A stretch of DNA of 64,000 nucleotides, from assembly GCA_032690845.1 (NCBI GenBank), contig CM064428.1:23224001-23288000 (forward strand), written 5' to 3'. The number at the start of each line of letters is the position of its first letter. Within the stretch, counting starts at the first letter, position 1. A program made the translations under genes and the position numbers. The notes under the pieces were generated by a model that saw nothing but the letters and a program-made list of their open reading frames with translations, was not told the origin of the DNA and searched no databases. Positions 44,902 to 55,293 of the stretch are shown here, in pieces. Source of the stretch: Eleusine coracana subsp. coracana (lineage: Eukaryota > Streptophyta > Magnoliopsida > Poales > Poaceae).

Positions 44902-44938
44902 TGCGCCGATCGGCTCATGGGCTTCGCCAATCGGTGCA
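44902..44938. promoter_or_regulatory. Palindrome pair, right LTR
   Basis: TGCGCCGATCGGCTCA (44902) and TTCGCCAATCGGTGCA (44923), 21 bp apart. Confidence 0.75.
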
Positions 44939-45153
44939 CTGGGCTTCTTCACTGCTTTTCATCGGTTCTGGATTCGTGTCCTCTCCAGTGTCACTTTAAT
45001 CACCAATTTTACCTATTTCTACAATAAAGCTCCAAAACAACGCATATACAAATATATAAGCAATATCATAGGTAAATGGCCTAAATTAGTACCAATTATG
45101 CTCTAATTAGGGTATTATTCACATATAAAAGGGGCACTTGGGGAGTGCCTACA

Positions 45154-46559
45154 ATAATTCCTCTAATCACTCCGTACCATTCCATGCCATACCCCTGGAT
45201 GACAACACCGCTGTTTTGTGTGGTTAAGTTTTTTCTCAGTTTCTTTTGTCCAAAAGAGAAATCCATTGATGGAGCACCTGTTAGCCACACGAATACGAGG
45301 ATCTGGACCACGAGCTAGAGCATATATCTTGTCATTCACTTCTTCCTTTGCCCATAGTTTCCTTATCTGCCTCAAAATAATTTGGAGATATGTTAGGAAC
45401 ATATTGTAAATTTATATATCATGTATTTAAAAATTAGAGGAATATGTCTTACTTTTTGCTCAAACCATCCTACAAATTATTGCTTTTGGCTTCTGTCAAC
45501 ATTCCGTGAGTTGGATTTCCTCAATTCCTCCTCATGCTCACTACAATAGTAGGCAAATGATCAGGCACCTAGTAGAAGACAACGCATGTTTCAAAAAAAT
45601 AAATCATATATGTGACATGGAACGATTTACTTTATCCATTCATTGCACTCAACACATTTGGAAAATATGTAGTGCCTAATCTTGTGAAATTCTTGAGGCT
45701 CAGGTTTGTCGAGCTGAAAAGGTTTTTTTTTTACTGTAGTCTCTGCTACCGAATATGCTCATACCATCAGAAGGGGGTTCAGTAACAGCGTTCTTTTCTT
45801 GACGCTCTGGCCAATTGAGCTTTGTACTAACATCTTCAAAGAAGCAAGAGCAAAATATAAGGCACTCCTCCGAGAGATATCCCTCTGTTATTGAACCTTC
45901 AGGACACGCTTTGTTCCTCACGTAGCCCTTGAGGGTACGCAGGTACCTCTCAACTGGATACATCCTTCTGTAGCAAACTGGGCCACCGTACTTAGCCTCC
46001 CAAGCAAGATGAACTGGTAAGTGCACCATAATATCGAAAAACGCAGGCAGAAAAATCATCTCAAGGCGACAAAGGGTCTCTCCAATAGATTTATCAAGTT
46101 TTTCAAGTTCAGCAACCTCAAGCTCCTTCGAACATATTGTGTTAAAAAACCTGCTAAGTTCAATGATCCCGACCACTACATCCTTAGGAAATATGTCGTG
46201 TACCACCAAGGGTAGAAGTTTTTGTAATAAAACATGGTAGTCATGACTTTTAAGTCTAGTTCCCTTGCAGGCACTGACATCAACACACCTCCTGATATGG
46301 GAGGCATATCCATCTGGCATCTGAATATTTTGTAGGAAATTGCAAAAAAAATTGCTTCTCATCTTTTCCTAATGTGTACAACGCTGGTGGCAAAGTGTAT
46401 TTACCTTTCTCTTGTAATGGATATTGATCCTTCCTTATCCTTCCTTATACCCAGTTCTTGCAGATCAAGTCAAGCCTTCTCACCATCCTTACATTTACCA
46501 GCTAAACCAAGCAAAGTCGCTATCAAGCTCTCACAAATATTCCTCTCAATGTGCATGAC
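45154..46559 (-). pseudogene. CACTA transposase middle part: DUF4218 and linker
   Basis: Minus strand. From 46555: MHIERNICESLIATLLGLAG, then LDLQELGIRKDEG, YTLPPALYTLGKDEKQFF; DUF4218 at 46362-45800: SHDYHVLLQKLLPLVVHDIF, AFFDIMVHLPVHLAWEAKYG, YPVERYLRTLKGYVRNKA. Then a weaker stretch with stops (EHEEELRKSNSRN, about 45530) and, after a probable intron, KIYALARGPDPRIRV, SINGFLFWTKETEKKL and SGVVIQGYGMEWYGV, the usual linker before DUF4216. It stops at the Athila-like insertion at 45153. Several stops and frame changes make it inactive. Confidence 0.88.
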
Positions 46560-48862
46560 TGTAACACCTCAGAATTCACAAATACCCCGGGATGTCACTA
46601 AAACCACACAACCAAACAGCCGAACAAATAAATAGTAAATTCGGCAGCATCTTCTTTGTATTTATAAGCAACACGGAAGGAAGAATACATAGATAATAAA
46701 AGAACTAACATATCACACTAGCATTAATAGAACATCCTAATGAAAGGTAAAGATAACTCCAAAATGAATAAGTTTAACATTCACACTCCTTTAAGCATCA
46801 AACACAAATCTCTAATGAACAAACTTCATTTATTAAAATTAAGTGAAGTGCAAGACGTGCAGCTAATCCCTCTTCCCCTCCTAGCAATCATCAAGCACCT
46901 GAAGAGAGTAGAACAAGGGTGAGATAAAAATCTCAGCAAGCAAATTTGTTTTGACAAGCTATTTAAATTACAAGTTGGGATTAAACAATGATTTATCATT
47001 AAATTTCACTTATAGGATAATCAAAATATGATGTTGATATAAAGTGAATAACTTCTAATAGAATATAATCAGATAAAAAAGATTCAACAATAACAACACA
47101 TCACTTCAAAATACTCCATATGAATGCATATGTCTCCTGCCTACATACCCAACAAGGTATGGAGCAGCATCCCATGATGCTGTACCGGTACTGTCGTGAC
47201 CATCGGTCAATGACATAACTTCCAATGCATATGAATAATGCAATGCATATGACATGCTACAATAATGATAATATAAACTTCAACATACTCCAAGAATATG
47301 GATTAACCACATAAACCATGCTCCACCGATAAAAGATTATATAAAGACAATTAAGCATCAATTAATTATAATTGAGTGATAAATAAGACAAGAGTCAATT
47401 CTTAGTGGTAAGACATGGTTCTGAATATTATAGTGTAGATGATAAAAATAACAAGTCAAAACGGTAGTACAACAACCGCTACATTCACTTGCCTCAACCG
47501 ATAAAGATCAAAGCACTACGGATGACCCGGAGCACTACCACCTGTTTTGGAATAAATAATTCAGTACAAACACTCCATAAATAATTTACAAACAATTTAC
47601 ACAGCGCTCCTACGCCCAAACCCACAATCATCAAAATCAATGAATTGATCACTAACAGCAGTGCTGCTTGTCTTTTTCGTAGAATTAAAACTATAACAAC
47701 AAAGATATCAAATAATTACATACTCAAAAACTAGAGAATAAAGGCTACAACTTTGGTATTTATTTTAAAATTTAGTTTCAGCGTTTACTAATTCCAATTG
47801 GCTCTACAATGTGACTGACAAAACTGTCAAATAGCAGAACAACACTGACTTTGGAGACTCATAACTCCATTGTTAGTGAGCCAAATCAAGCATATAAGAA
47901 CTCTATGAAAAGAGGATACATTGGTCTACAAAATGCTCTATACAATCCTGGATGAATTCGGCCTCTAAAGTATTTTAAATCACGACGTAAAATTGATAGA
48001 TTTATCTGAAATCTGAAACTCTGACAAAACTGACGGAAAATGACACTAAGTTCAGATCGCGATAACTCGAGTTCTACTCGATGAACAAATGTGTATAGAT
48101 ATGCTTTGGAAAGGTCTCGCAATATTCTACAACTTTTGTTATACTGTCCTAGTCGGAATCCTCCTCTAAGATACTGAAACTTGCCTCTGAACTAAACCCG
48201 ACAGATTTGAGTGACGAGAAAAACAGTCAGGTTCAGAAACCCATAACTTCCTCAATTCTTAACGAAAAAAGGCATGTAAATACAATCCAGAAAGGTTGTG
48301 AAAAGAACTACAACTTTCATGTTAATGGACTACTCAGATTCCACCTAAGAAACAGAAAACGAACTCGAAAAATTACTGCACGAATTGGCACTGAACCTGA
48401 GGGCAATTTTCGAAGATGAATGATCAATTCAGTACATACCTGAACAGATCACACCCTGCCCTCTCCCTGTTTCATCCCACGTGCAAAAACTCTGTTAGGA
48501 ATCTCCCTCCTTTGCCTAGCTGCACCAGGACGATCAGCAACCAAAAAGGTGAGAGGAACTTGAGCAAAACGGATTCAGATGGAACCGTTCTCACCTGCTG
48601 TCCACCTGTGTTCTACTAAGTCAAAACAGCACGCCCGGATGGTGATTCTCCAGCAGCAAGAGCAAAGAGGAAGGGAAAGGCGGCGGTGAATGGTCGAGAG
48701 AAACGAGAAGGGGCAGCAACGTGGGGAAGGGCAGCAACGGGGGAATAGCTATAGGGTTTGAGCTGGAATCGTTTCCCCCCACTAATGGACTTGATTGGGC
48801 CAAAACAAACCATGTGGCCCACTAAATATTATTTCCCTTATTATTTGTTTTCAGGCATTATA
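46560..48862. mobile_element. Solo LTR or LTR-like insertion, 2303 bp
   Basis: Begins TGTAACACCTCAGAATTC and ends CAGGCATTATA, flanked by ATGAC at 46555-46559 and 48863-48867. The TGTAACACC opening is typical of one class of grass gypsy LTRs; the last bases are TA rather than CA. I find no coding, primer site or polypurine tract inside, so a solo LTR is the best reading. It sits exactly inside the TNP2 frame of the CACTA element. Confidence 0.75.
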
Positions 48863-50573
48863 ATGACATCTAGATTATGGCGTATCAGCAATTTTTTCCA
48901 GTAAAAAAGCTGAAAAAAAGACACTCTTCTTCCTCCAGTTGTGCCATCTAATATCTTCATCTCGCTGCTTCCTCTTCCCTGCGGTAGTCTTTCCAAAATA
49001 TACTTGCTCAAAACTCTCGTAATGTTGCAAAACTTGTTCACCACTTAGCGGCACTGGAGGCTCACTCTCTTCAACCTTGTCACTGAAGCTCACCTTGTTC
49101 ATTCGCCACCTATGGCCTGAAGACAAAAAAGGCGATGCCCCATATAGCAATGCTTTTTACCATGTTGTAACCACAAGTAATCAGTATCCTTATGTCAATG
49201 AGGACAAGCAAACTTTCCTTTTGTGCTCCAACCAGATAACATCGCATATGCAGGAAAATCATTTATTGTCCAAAGTAAAACTACGTGTAGATTAAAATTC
49301 TTCTTCGCTTTTGCATCCCAAGTCACAACTCCGTTAATCCAGACATCTTTCAGTTCATCGATTAGAGGCTCCAAATACACATCAATGTTAATTCCTGGAG
49401 ATCTAGGCCCTGGAATGAGCATCCACATCATCTAATAAGACTGTTTCAAGCACAACCATGGACGCGGGTTATAAGGAATTAGGAGCACCGGCCATGTAGT
49501 GTAATTCACATTCAACATCCCAAATGGATTGAAGCCATCTGATACAAGTCCCAGCCTAACATTACGTGGTTCCGATGCAAAGTCCTCGTACTCACCATCT
49601 ACGTGCTTCCATGCCAATGAGTTGGCCGGGTGCCGAACTTTCCCATCTTTAACGACCAATTCATCAGCATTACAACGCATTTGCTTCGATGTGGTTGTGT
49701 TCATATATAATCTTTGAAGACGAGGAATAAGTGGAAAGTACCTCAGTATTTTTTGAGGAAAGAGCTTCTTCTTCTTTACTCCACCATCATGAGTGGCACC
49801 ACCCTCTGCATACCCCTCTGGATCAGCATTTTTCCACCTACTTTCTCCGCATGTTGGACACTCATGCAGATCCTGGTATTCTCCACGAAATAACACACAG
49901 TCGTTGACACAAGCATGAATCTTCACATAGTCCAGGCCAAGTTCTCGAACTACCTTTCGAACTTTTTCCAATGTATCTGAGACACAATGTCCTTTTGAGA
50001 GAAAAAGATATATTAATCGAAGGATCTGCTCCATGGCATTGTTGCTAATGCCGAACATGCACTTAATCTGAAATAGCCTCACAATGGAAGATACTTTTGT
50101 AGCCTCCTTACAACCTGGGTACAATTCTTTCTCTACTTCTTGCATTATTTTGGAAAAAGCCTTTGCTGAATCATTTGGCTCCTCGGTATTATTGTTGCTT
50201 CCACTAAGATTTCCATGTATAGCACCACTGATTAGTGAGTCAATCAGATTTTTAACAGCGGGGCCATCAATAGCAGGTCGCCTTCATCAGTAAAATCCCG
50301 ATTATCATCCAGAACCATAGGCTCAGCAGCTATATCACAAAAATGACGTTCATGTGTTATGAATTCCTTATGAAACCCTATGTCAATCAGGTGTTGTGCA
50401 AGCTCAGTCTTTGTTCTGTATGCCATGCAACCACACCTACTACATGGACATTTCGCAGTCTCTCCTGGATAAGTGCCCTCAAAGGTGTCTTCAATGAATT
50501 TTTCAACTCCGTCCTGCCAAGCCTTATCTCCATGTGACAATAGCATCCAACTCTGATCGTTCCCGGATGCCAT
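48863..50573 (-). pseudogene. CACTA transposase N-terminal part: transposase-associated domain and TNP2
   Basis: Starts at the ATG at 50573. Transposase-associated domain: WQDGVEKFIEDTFEG, CPCSRCGCMAYRTKTELAQH, LIDIGFHKEF. After a one-base frame change near 50270: AVKNLIDSLISGAIHG, then TNP2 (50145-48870): YPGCKEATKVSSIVRLFQIK, YVKIHACVNDCVLFRGEYQD, CPTCGESRWKN, KKLFPQKILRYFPLIPRLQR, MRCNADELVVKDGKVRHPAN, then a TAG at 49432-49434, LIPGPRSPGINIDVYLEPLI, a further frame change, PPVPLSGEQVLQHYESFEQV and LLIRHNLDV at the insertion. The DDE-type core is recognisable but disrupted. Confidence 0.9.
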
Positions 50574-51312
50574 CAGTCAAATTAAAGGAACTAATTAACA
50601 AATTCCTGAAATGGAAGAAAAGGTTGCTGATGGTGGACTAATAAACAAATGACGATCAAAACTAATATCCTAAACAAATGAAACTACTCAGATTTACTAA
50701 TTTGCCAATCAGCCCCAATCACAAAAAGTATTAGAAGATCTCGACCTTAATTATCGTGGATGGCTCGTGTTCTAGGAGGCAGGGTGCGAGACAAGTCTGG
50801 CGTTCACAATCCTGGCCATGCGCGTCTTCCCGCCGCCAAATGCCTTGGCCATGTCACCAGTGACTGTTCTAGGGTGGAGGCGATGTTGGAGCTGAGGACG
50901 GAGACACCAACAGCAGCTAGTAGACGGACAACGTTGGAGCCTACATGGACTAGGGGCCCCACGCTGGTATTATTTTTTTTGCGAGGGAGAAAATGCTACT
51001 ATTTACCTCCCACCTGGTATGAGTCATATAGTCCCTCTGATTCTGTGCGTAATGCAACTCATTTTAGATAACATTTAGCATAAAAATCTTATCTTATACA
51101 ATATATTTACTAATTAGAGCCTCCTCTTGATGCCTCCATGTTAATCGGAGAAAAATTGAAGAAATTCTCACAAAAAATGAGTCTACACTGAAACCAAATA
51201 AATAGAAAGCTAAAATAGAATGACGTATATGCATACGCTTATATGTATCTACTATGACTAGATTTTTCCATCCCTGCCATTAAAAGGAGTTTCCGGTCCA
51301 TTGTTATCAGCA
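50574..51312. other. Upstream of the CACTA transposase
   Basis: No gene recognised. A GC-rich stretch at 50760-50970 may be leader or a decayed exon. I looked here for the second CACTA terminus and for GTTGCAAC-type repeats and found neither. Confidence 0.4.
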
Positions 51313-51315
51313 TTA

Positions 51316-51519
51316 GAGCATCTCCATTGTGTAAAATCACTTCCTAAGTCAACTATATTTAGAAACCAAATAGGAACTCCCAAAACATAAAATTCATTTG
51401 GAGACCAGATATTAGGAATTGTTGGAGGAAACAAGTTTTTTTCACTCTTTATAATTCTTTAGAAACTCCCTAAATCTAGATTTAGAGAGTAACTTTTTAC
51501 ATAATTATTGGAGATGCTC
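51316..51519. mobile_element. PIF/Harbinger-type MITE, 204 bp
   Basis: Ends GAGCATCTCCA and its reverse TGGAGATGCTC, flanked by TTA at 51313-51315 and 51520-51522. The GAGCATCTCCA end is common in grass MITEs, and TTA is the Harbinger target. Confidence 0.75.
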
Positions 51520-51850
51520 TTAAGTCGTTGTTTGATTGGCTATCTACTCGGCTCTCTAGACTGCAAGTCACGAAGTAATGATAACTAGCAGCTATTATCC
51601 ACGTCGCATTGAGTAAATACAGTATACTAGTAGGAGCTGACGGTGAATGGTCACGTCACTTGACTCGAATCAAGGCGAGCGGCGCCGCCCAGGAGGGGTT
51701 CGTGAGTCATGGACATGCATTCAGTATCGCCGAGGCATGCATTGGGACTGCGTAGGCTAGCCAACGAGAGTCATGCGCATGCACTCACAGGAAAAAAAAG
51801 GAATTTTGTAGGTCGATGTTTATCAGTAGTAGTACTAGCAAAAGGGAGCA

Positions 51851-51897
<47 letters not shown>

Positions 51898-52221
51898 GAC
51901 GTGCCTTGAAACTTTCATACTCCTACATCTACGAGACAGAGAGAGATAGGGCAGTGGTGCATTGAAGGCTACTGGGACCCTGGGGAAAAACTGCCTGGTG
52001 CATGCAGGCAGCTTCACCAGCTTAGGGTTGGAATTTCTCAGCTCGGATTTGGATTTGATTGCCTAGGCCAGGCAGCAACTCCCAGCAAAAAACCACACAT
52101 GCTACTACTCATATGTAAACTGGTGTGGATATACCATCTAGAGCTGCCATGGCATTTTAGGTGGAAGCGTGTTTGCCTCTTCTCACAACACGTGGTGCAT
52201 TCATTGGTGAAACGATCGTAG
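51520..52221. other. Unassigned DNA
   Basis: No coding recognised on either strand; contains the (GA)n tract and several GCATGC words. It may be host promoter-like DNA or decayed repeat. Confidence 0.35.
51853..51896. repeat. (GA)n microsatellite
   Basis: Uninterrupted GA dinucleotides for about 44 bases. Confidence 0.95.
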
Positions 52222-53212
52222 TGACCGAGAGGGGGGCGGGATGAATCGGGAACTACCACTATGTACCAATTTTACCAAATACAAACTACCGATAGCACTC
52301 AAACCAATTCCTACACAATTCTAGTGATGATCACACTAACAATATAATCCTACGAAAGATAAGGGCACTCTATACATACTAGTGGATCACACAAGTCACT
52401 ACAACACCTATGCATTTCTAGTGATCAAGCAGACCAATGCAACTCCTACTCATGCTAGTCAACAATTGCAGAAGCTTAAACAGTACTAGCAAGTGAAGAG
52501 CCTAAACATGCAAGTCTACAAGATAGTCAACTAGAAGAACACACAAGCTTGAATAGCACAGTATGTAAATGCGGAAAGTAAAGCATCATAGTGAGGAGTA
52601 GAGAAGGGGTTGGCTCATGATTTTTTCCCGAGGTCTCGGAAGGATAGCGCCTTCCCCTAATCATCGTTGGACCACTCCCGCTGGAGTCCCGGTCCCTCCC
52701 GCCACCAAGTGGAGTTCTCGCACATGAGCCCGCAATCACTCATTGAGTGAAGACACGGTATGCATCACTGCTGCACAAAGCACAAGCTCGCCTCCCTCGA
52801 GAACTTGCCGGTCTCCCCGAGCCGACAAGGGCGCTCACTAGCGATGCCCCTTTCAACAGCGGGCTCAAACCATGTACAAACGTGTGACGGCCTTCACAAC
52901 TGATCACAATAGGCTCGATCACCGACACCTAACCTGTCTAGGTCTCACCATAGACCAAGAGTAACAATCTAGATCACACCCTCAAGTACACCCTAGCCTT
53001 AGATGTGCAAGATGCTCAAGCTACTCTTCACTTAGCACTCTCGAGATATGCAATATCTCCTCTTAGTGCTCTCTTCTCTTCCTCTTGGACCTTACTAAAT
53101 GCTCTCAGGTATTCCACTGGCCAAGAGAGGTCTCCAAGACCCCAGCAATGAAGTTATATAGGCTCCCATCCTCAAACTAGCCATTGCTCCAGGAAATCAG
53201 CTTCCTGGTCAC

Positions 53213-53592
53213 ACTGACCAGACAGTCCGGTCAGTGCAACTATGTGCACAACTGGCTCTGCTCGTGCTAAAATTGACACAAACCTGTACTGACCAGACCA
53301 TCCAGTCAGTTTCTCTCTCCAGTCCAGAAACTTCCGGCTGTAGCTTCCTCGCTGCCCGTGTTCCTACTCACCTGACCGGACTATCCGGTCAGACGACCGG
53401 ACCGTTCGGTCGGTTTCTCTCTCCAGTGCTCTGTGCAGCCACACTAACCGGAACCATCCGGTTTGTAGACCGGACCGTCTGGTCTCTACAGCTCCCAGGC
53501 ATAGACAGTTTCCTCGCTGCCCGTTGTAGCCTCCAGACTAAACCACATAGTGACCATACAGTCCAGTCTCCACTGACCCCTCTGTCCGGTCT
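53213..53592. promoter_or_regulatory. Palindrome cluster in the second copia LTR (8 sites)
   Basis: Forms of TGACCGGAC-N-GTCCGGTCA, with centres at about 53224, 53299, 53382, 53403, 53454.5, 53476, 53560 and 53583. The last six form three pairs 21, 21.5 and 23 bp apart. Best sites: GACCAGACAGTCCGGTC (53216), CTGACCGGAC and ATCCGGTCAG around 53382. Confidence 0.72.
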
Positions 53593-53787
53593 CTATGTCT
53601 AGAAGCCGTAACTCCTCGTCCTCGCTTGACTTAGTTTTCTGGCTTCTCCGAACAGCTCCTTGGCTTCTCCACTGTCACCTAGTGCCTATGATTTCACTGA
53701 GCAACCTTGCACATCACCGACTAGACATGACCTAAGAGAATGACCTAGACCCCCTTGATAGTCCAGTTTTTTCCTATGGACTCAAAG

Positions 53788-54620
53788 TGATGAGGACATC
53801 ACCTTGCTGGATACGCACATATCATGGCCTTCCCCAAGTTACAAGTCGTCACCAACTTGGTCATCGTGTTCGTCTCGGATTCAGCAGACACCCCTTCACG
53901 ATTTTGATGATATCTCCCACATCCGACATCCAAATAAGGCATTCTTTGATGCGTTGGAAAGGGGACGACAACGCCGTCGTTTTGTTTCTGGTCCAAGCTC
54001 CAGAAGGATCGTGAGTCATAATATGTGACCATGACAAGGTGCTACGCCACCTATTTTGGGCCAACTTGGCCATGTATCGTGTCGGGCCTTAAGCCCATGT
54101 TGTGGGCGTCCCCCCTGGTCGCGCCCAACCCTAGGACGTCCCTGGTTCCTACATAAACTCAGTAGCTGCCGTGTTTTAGTTTTGGGTTTTGTTTAGTTCA
54201 GTTTCCTACATAAACTCAGTAGCCGCCGTGTTTTAGTTTTGGGTTTTGTTTAGTTCAGTTTTCCAGAGAGAAACTTGATCGAATTATTGTAACTGTAGCG
54301 ACAAGTCCTTTTACAGTAATCCAGGGCTCCTTTCTTGTTCTACACCACTGTGGCGATTAGTCCTTTTGTGTTCGGAGCTTGAACCTTTTTTTGTGATTCG
54401 CTTCATCCATATTTGCAATTTCAAATTGCGTGTTTATCCTTTCTTGCTTGTGTTCTCGATTTCGCTTGCAGGAACAATCAAGTTGTGCTTGGTGTAACGG
54501 TTGCGGGGTTGGATCGTGTCTGATTCAAGCCGGGTCATCGTCGCCGAGTTCCCCGAATTTGAGTTTATCCCATTACCTCTCGGAAGATCGAGCTATACAT
54601 ATTGTAGCACAGGTCTCTTT
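53788..54620 (+). repeat. LTR 1 of the array
   Basis: Longer than LTR 3 because a 57-bp segment is duplicated (54148-54204 and 54205-54261). The 3' end is approximate, since its last bases differ from LTR 3. Confidence 0.8.
54148..54261 (+). repeat. 57-bp tandem duplication in LTR 1
   Basis: CCTACATAAACTCAGTAGC to GTTTAGTTCAGTTT occurs twice in direct order. CATAAA inside it is the best TATA-like word of this LTR, so the putative promoter is doubled. LTRs 2 and 3 have one copy. Confidence 0.82.
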
Positions 54621-55293
54621 CTTGCAACAGTTACACCCAAGTTCGACTACAGATTGTGTCATGCTATTTGCCTTTGGTAAGAACACTTGCAAAATTGTGA
54701 TACATTGCTTCTGATACTGTTTTCCACTTTTTACACCCTCTGCTGCCTGCTAGTTGATAGGGTTAATCCTTTTGTTTAGTCTTGTCTTTTACTTCTAACC
54801 ATGTCAGAGAAAGGGAAAGGAACACCTGGAGAGTCGGATTCCCCTACAGACTTCAATGATTGCGTGTCCAAGGTCGAGCTAACGAAGCTTCTTGTGGACC
54901 AGCATACATTCATGGAAACGAAGTAGAGAACTAATAGATATACTTTCATGCATAAGGACAGGAATATTACTTTGCGTCCATTATTGCCTGTTGATGTTAG
55001 AAATCATTTTAAACTGCTTGCTGAAAATACTGAGAATAAACATGATAACAAACTACTTTCTGATGTTAAACATAAGGCTATTCAGTTAAAGGGAGGTGAT
55101 TTTCTTGCTATGACATCTACTGTTGCTGAACTTTGTGATAATCTTGATGCACCTTGCTATACTATGCTTTGTCGTGATATATCTTCTATCGATGATCATG
55201 TATCTTGTACTTTGCATTCTGCTAGTACTAACCTTTTGCAGGAGATTGATGATGAGATGGAGTCGAGGGCGACTCTAATTCAAGAAGGGAGGA
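54621..55293 (+). pseudogene. Internal segment 1: gag start fused to post-protease sequence
   Basis: ATG near 54801: MSEKGKGTPGESDSPTDFND, CVSKVELTKLLVDQ, a stop, then RYTFMHKDRNITLRPLLP. In the full element (3300-3360) similar sequence lies after the protease. It continues DVKHKAIQLKGGDFLAMTST, SCTLHSASTNLLQE and jumps to ESRATLIQEG at the polypurine tract. Reverse transcriptase, RNase H and integrase are absent, as are most of gag and protease. Confidence 0.82.

Larger units (their letters stand above)
34662..45153 (-). mobile_element. Athila-like Ty3/gypsy element, non-autonomous (gag-protease only), 10.5 kb
   Basis: LTRs 34662-36104 (1443 bp) and 43694-45153 (1460 bp), both starting TGTTGGTCGTAACTA. 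Target duplication ATAAT at 34657-34661 and 45154-45158. Minus-strand order: 5' LTR, Asp-type primer site, gag, knuckle, protease, then no reverse transcriptase, RNase H or integrase. Instead there is a second ORF resembling the ATHILA ORF-1 family, a polypurine tract and the 3' LTR. It must have moved with proteins from a full relative. It carries 28 copies of a 16-bp palindrome, mostly in pairs. Confidence 0.9.
43694..45153 (-). repeat. Athila-like 5' LTR (right copy)
   Basis: TGTTGGTCGTAACTATGC to GAGTGCCTACA on the + strand. Five palindromes, better kept than in the left LTR. Confidence 0.9.
14802..50600 (-). mobile_element. CACTA (En/Spm-like) transposon, nested and split
   Basis: The minus strand carries, in order from 50573, the transposase-associated domain, TNP2 core, DUF4218, the linker region and DUF4216 (to 33996). 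A CACTA terminus with subterminal repeats lies at 14802. Removing a 10.6 kb copia, a 10.5 kb Athila-like element, a 2.3 kb solo LTR and small TIR elements leaves about 12 kb, a normal size for an autonomous-type CACTA with gene fragments. That one element spans both marks is inference: I did not find the opposite CACTA terminus near 50.6 kb, and the 16.7-33.9 kb part could be flanking DNA. The upper boundary is therefore approximate. Confidence 0.5.

Noticed and set aside
34886..44938. Palindromes as simple tandem duplication or assembly artefact
   Set aside because: Spacers and flanks differ at each pair, and matching sites occur at matching places in both LTRs with independent changes.
52201..52230. 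GATCGTAGTG as the missing CACTA right end
   Set aside because: No GTTGCAAC-type subterminal repeats beside it, and TGACCGAGAGG there is the start of a copia LTR.
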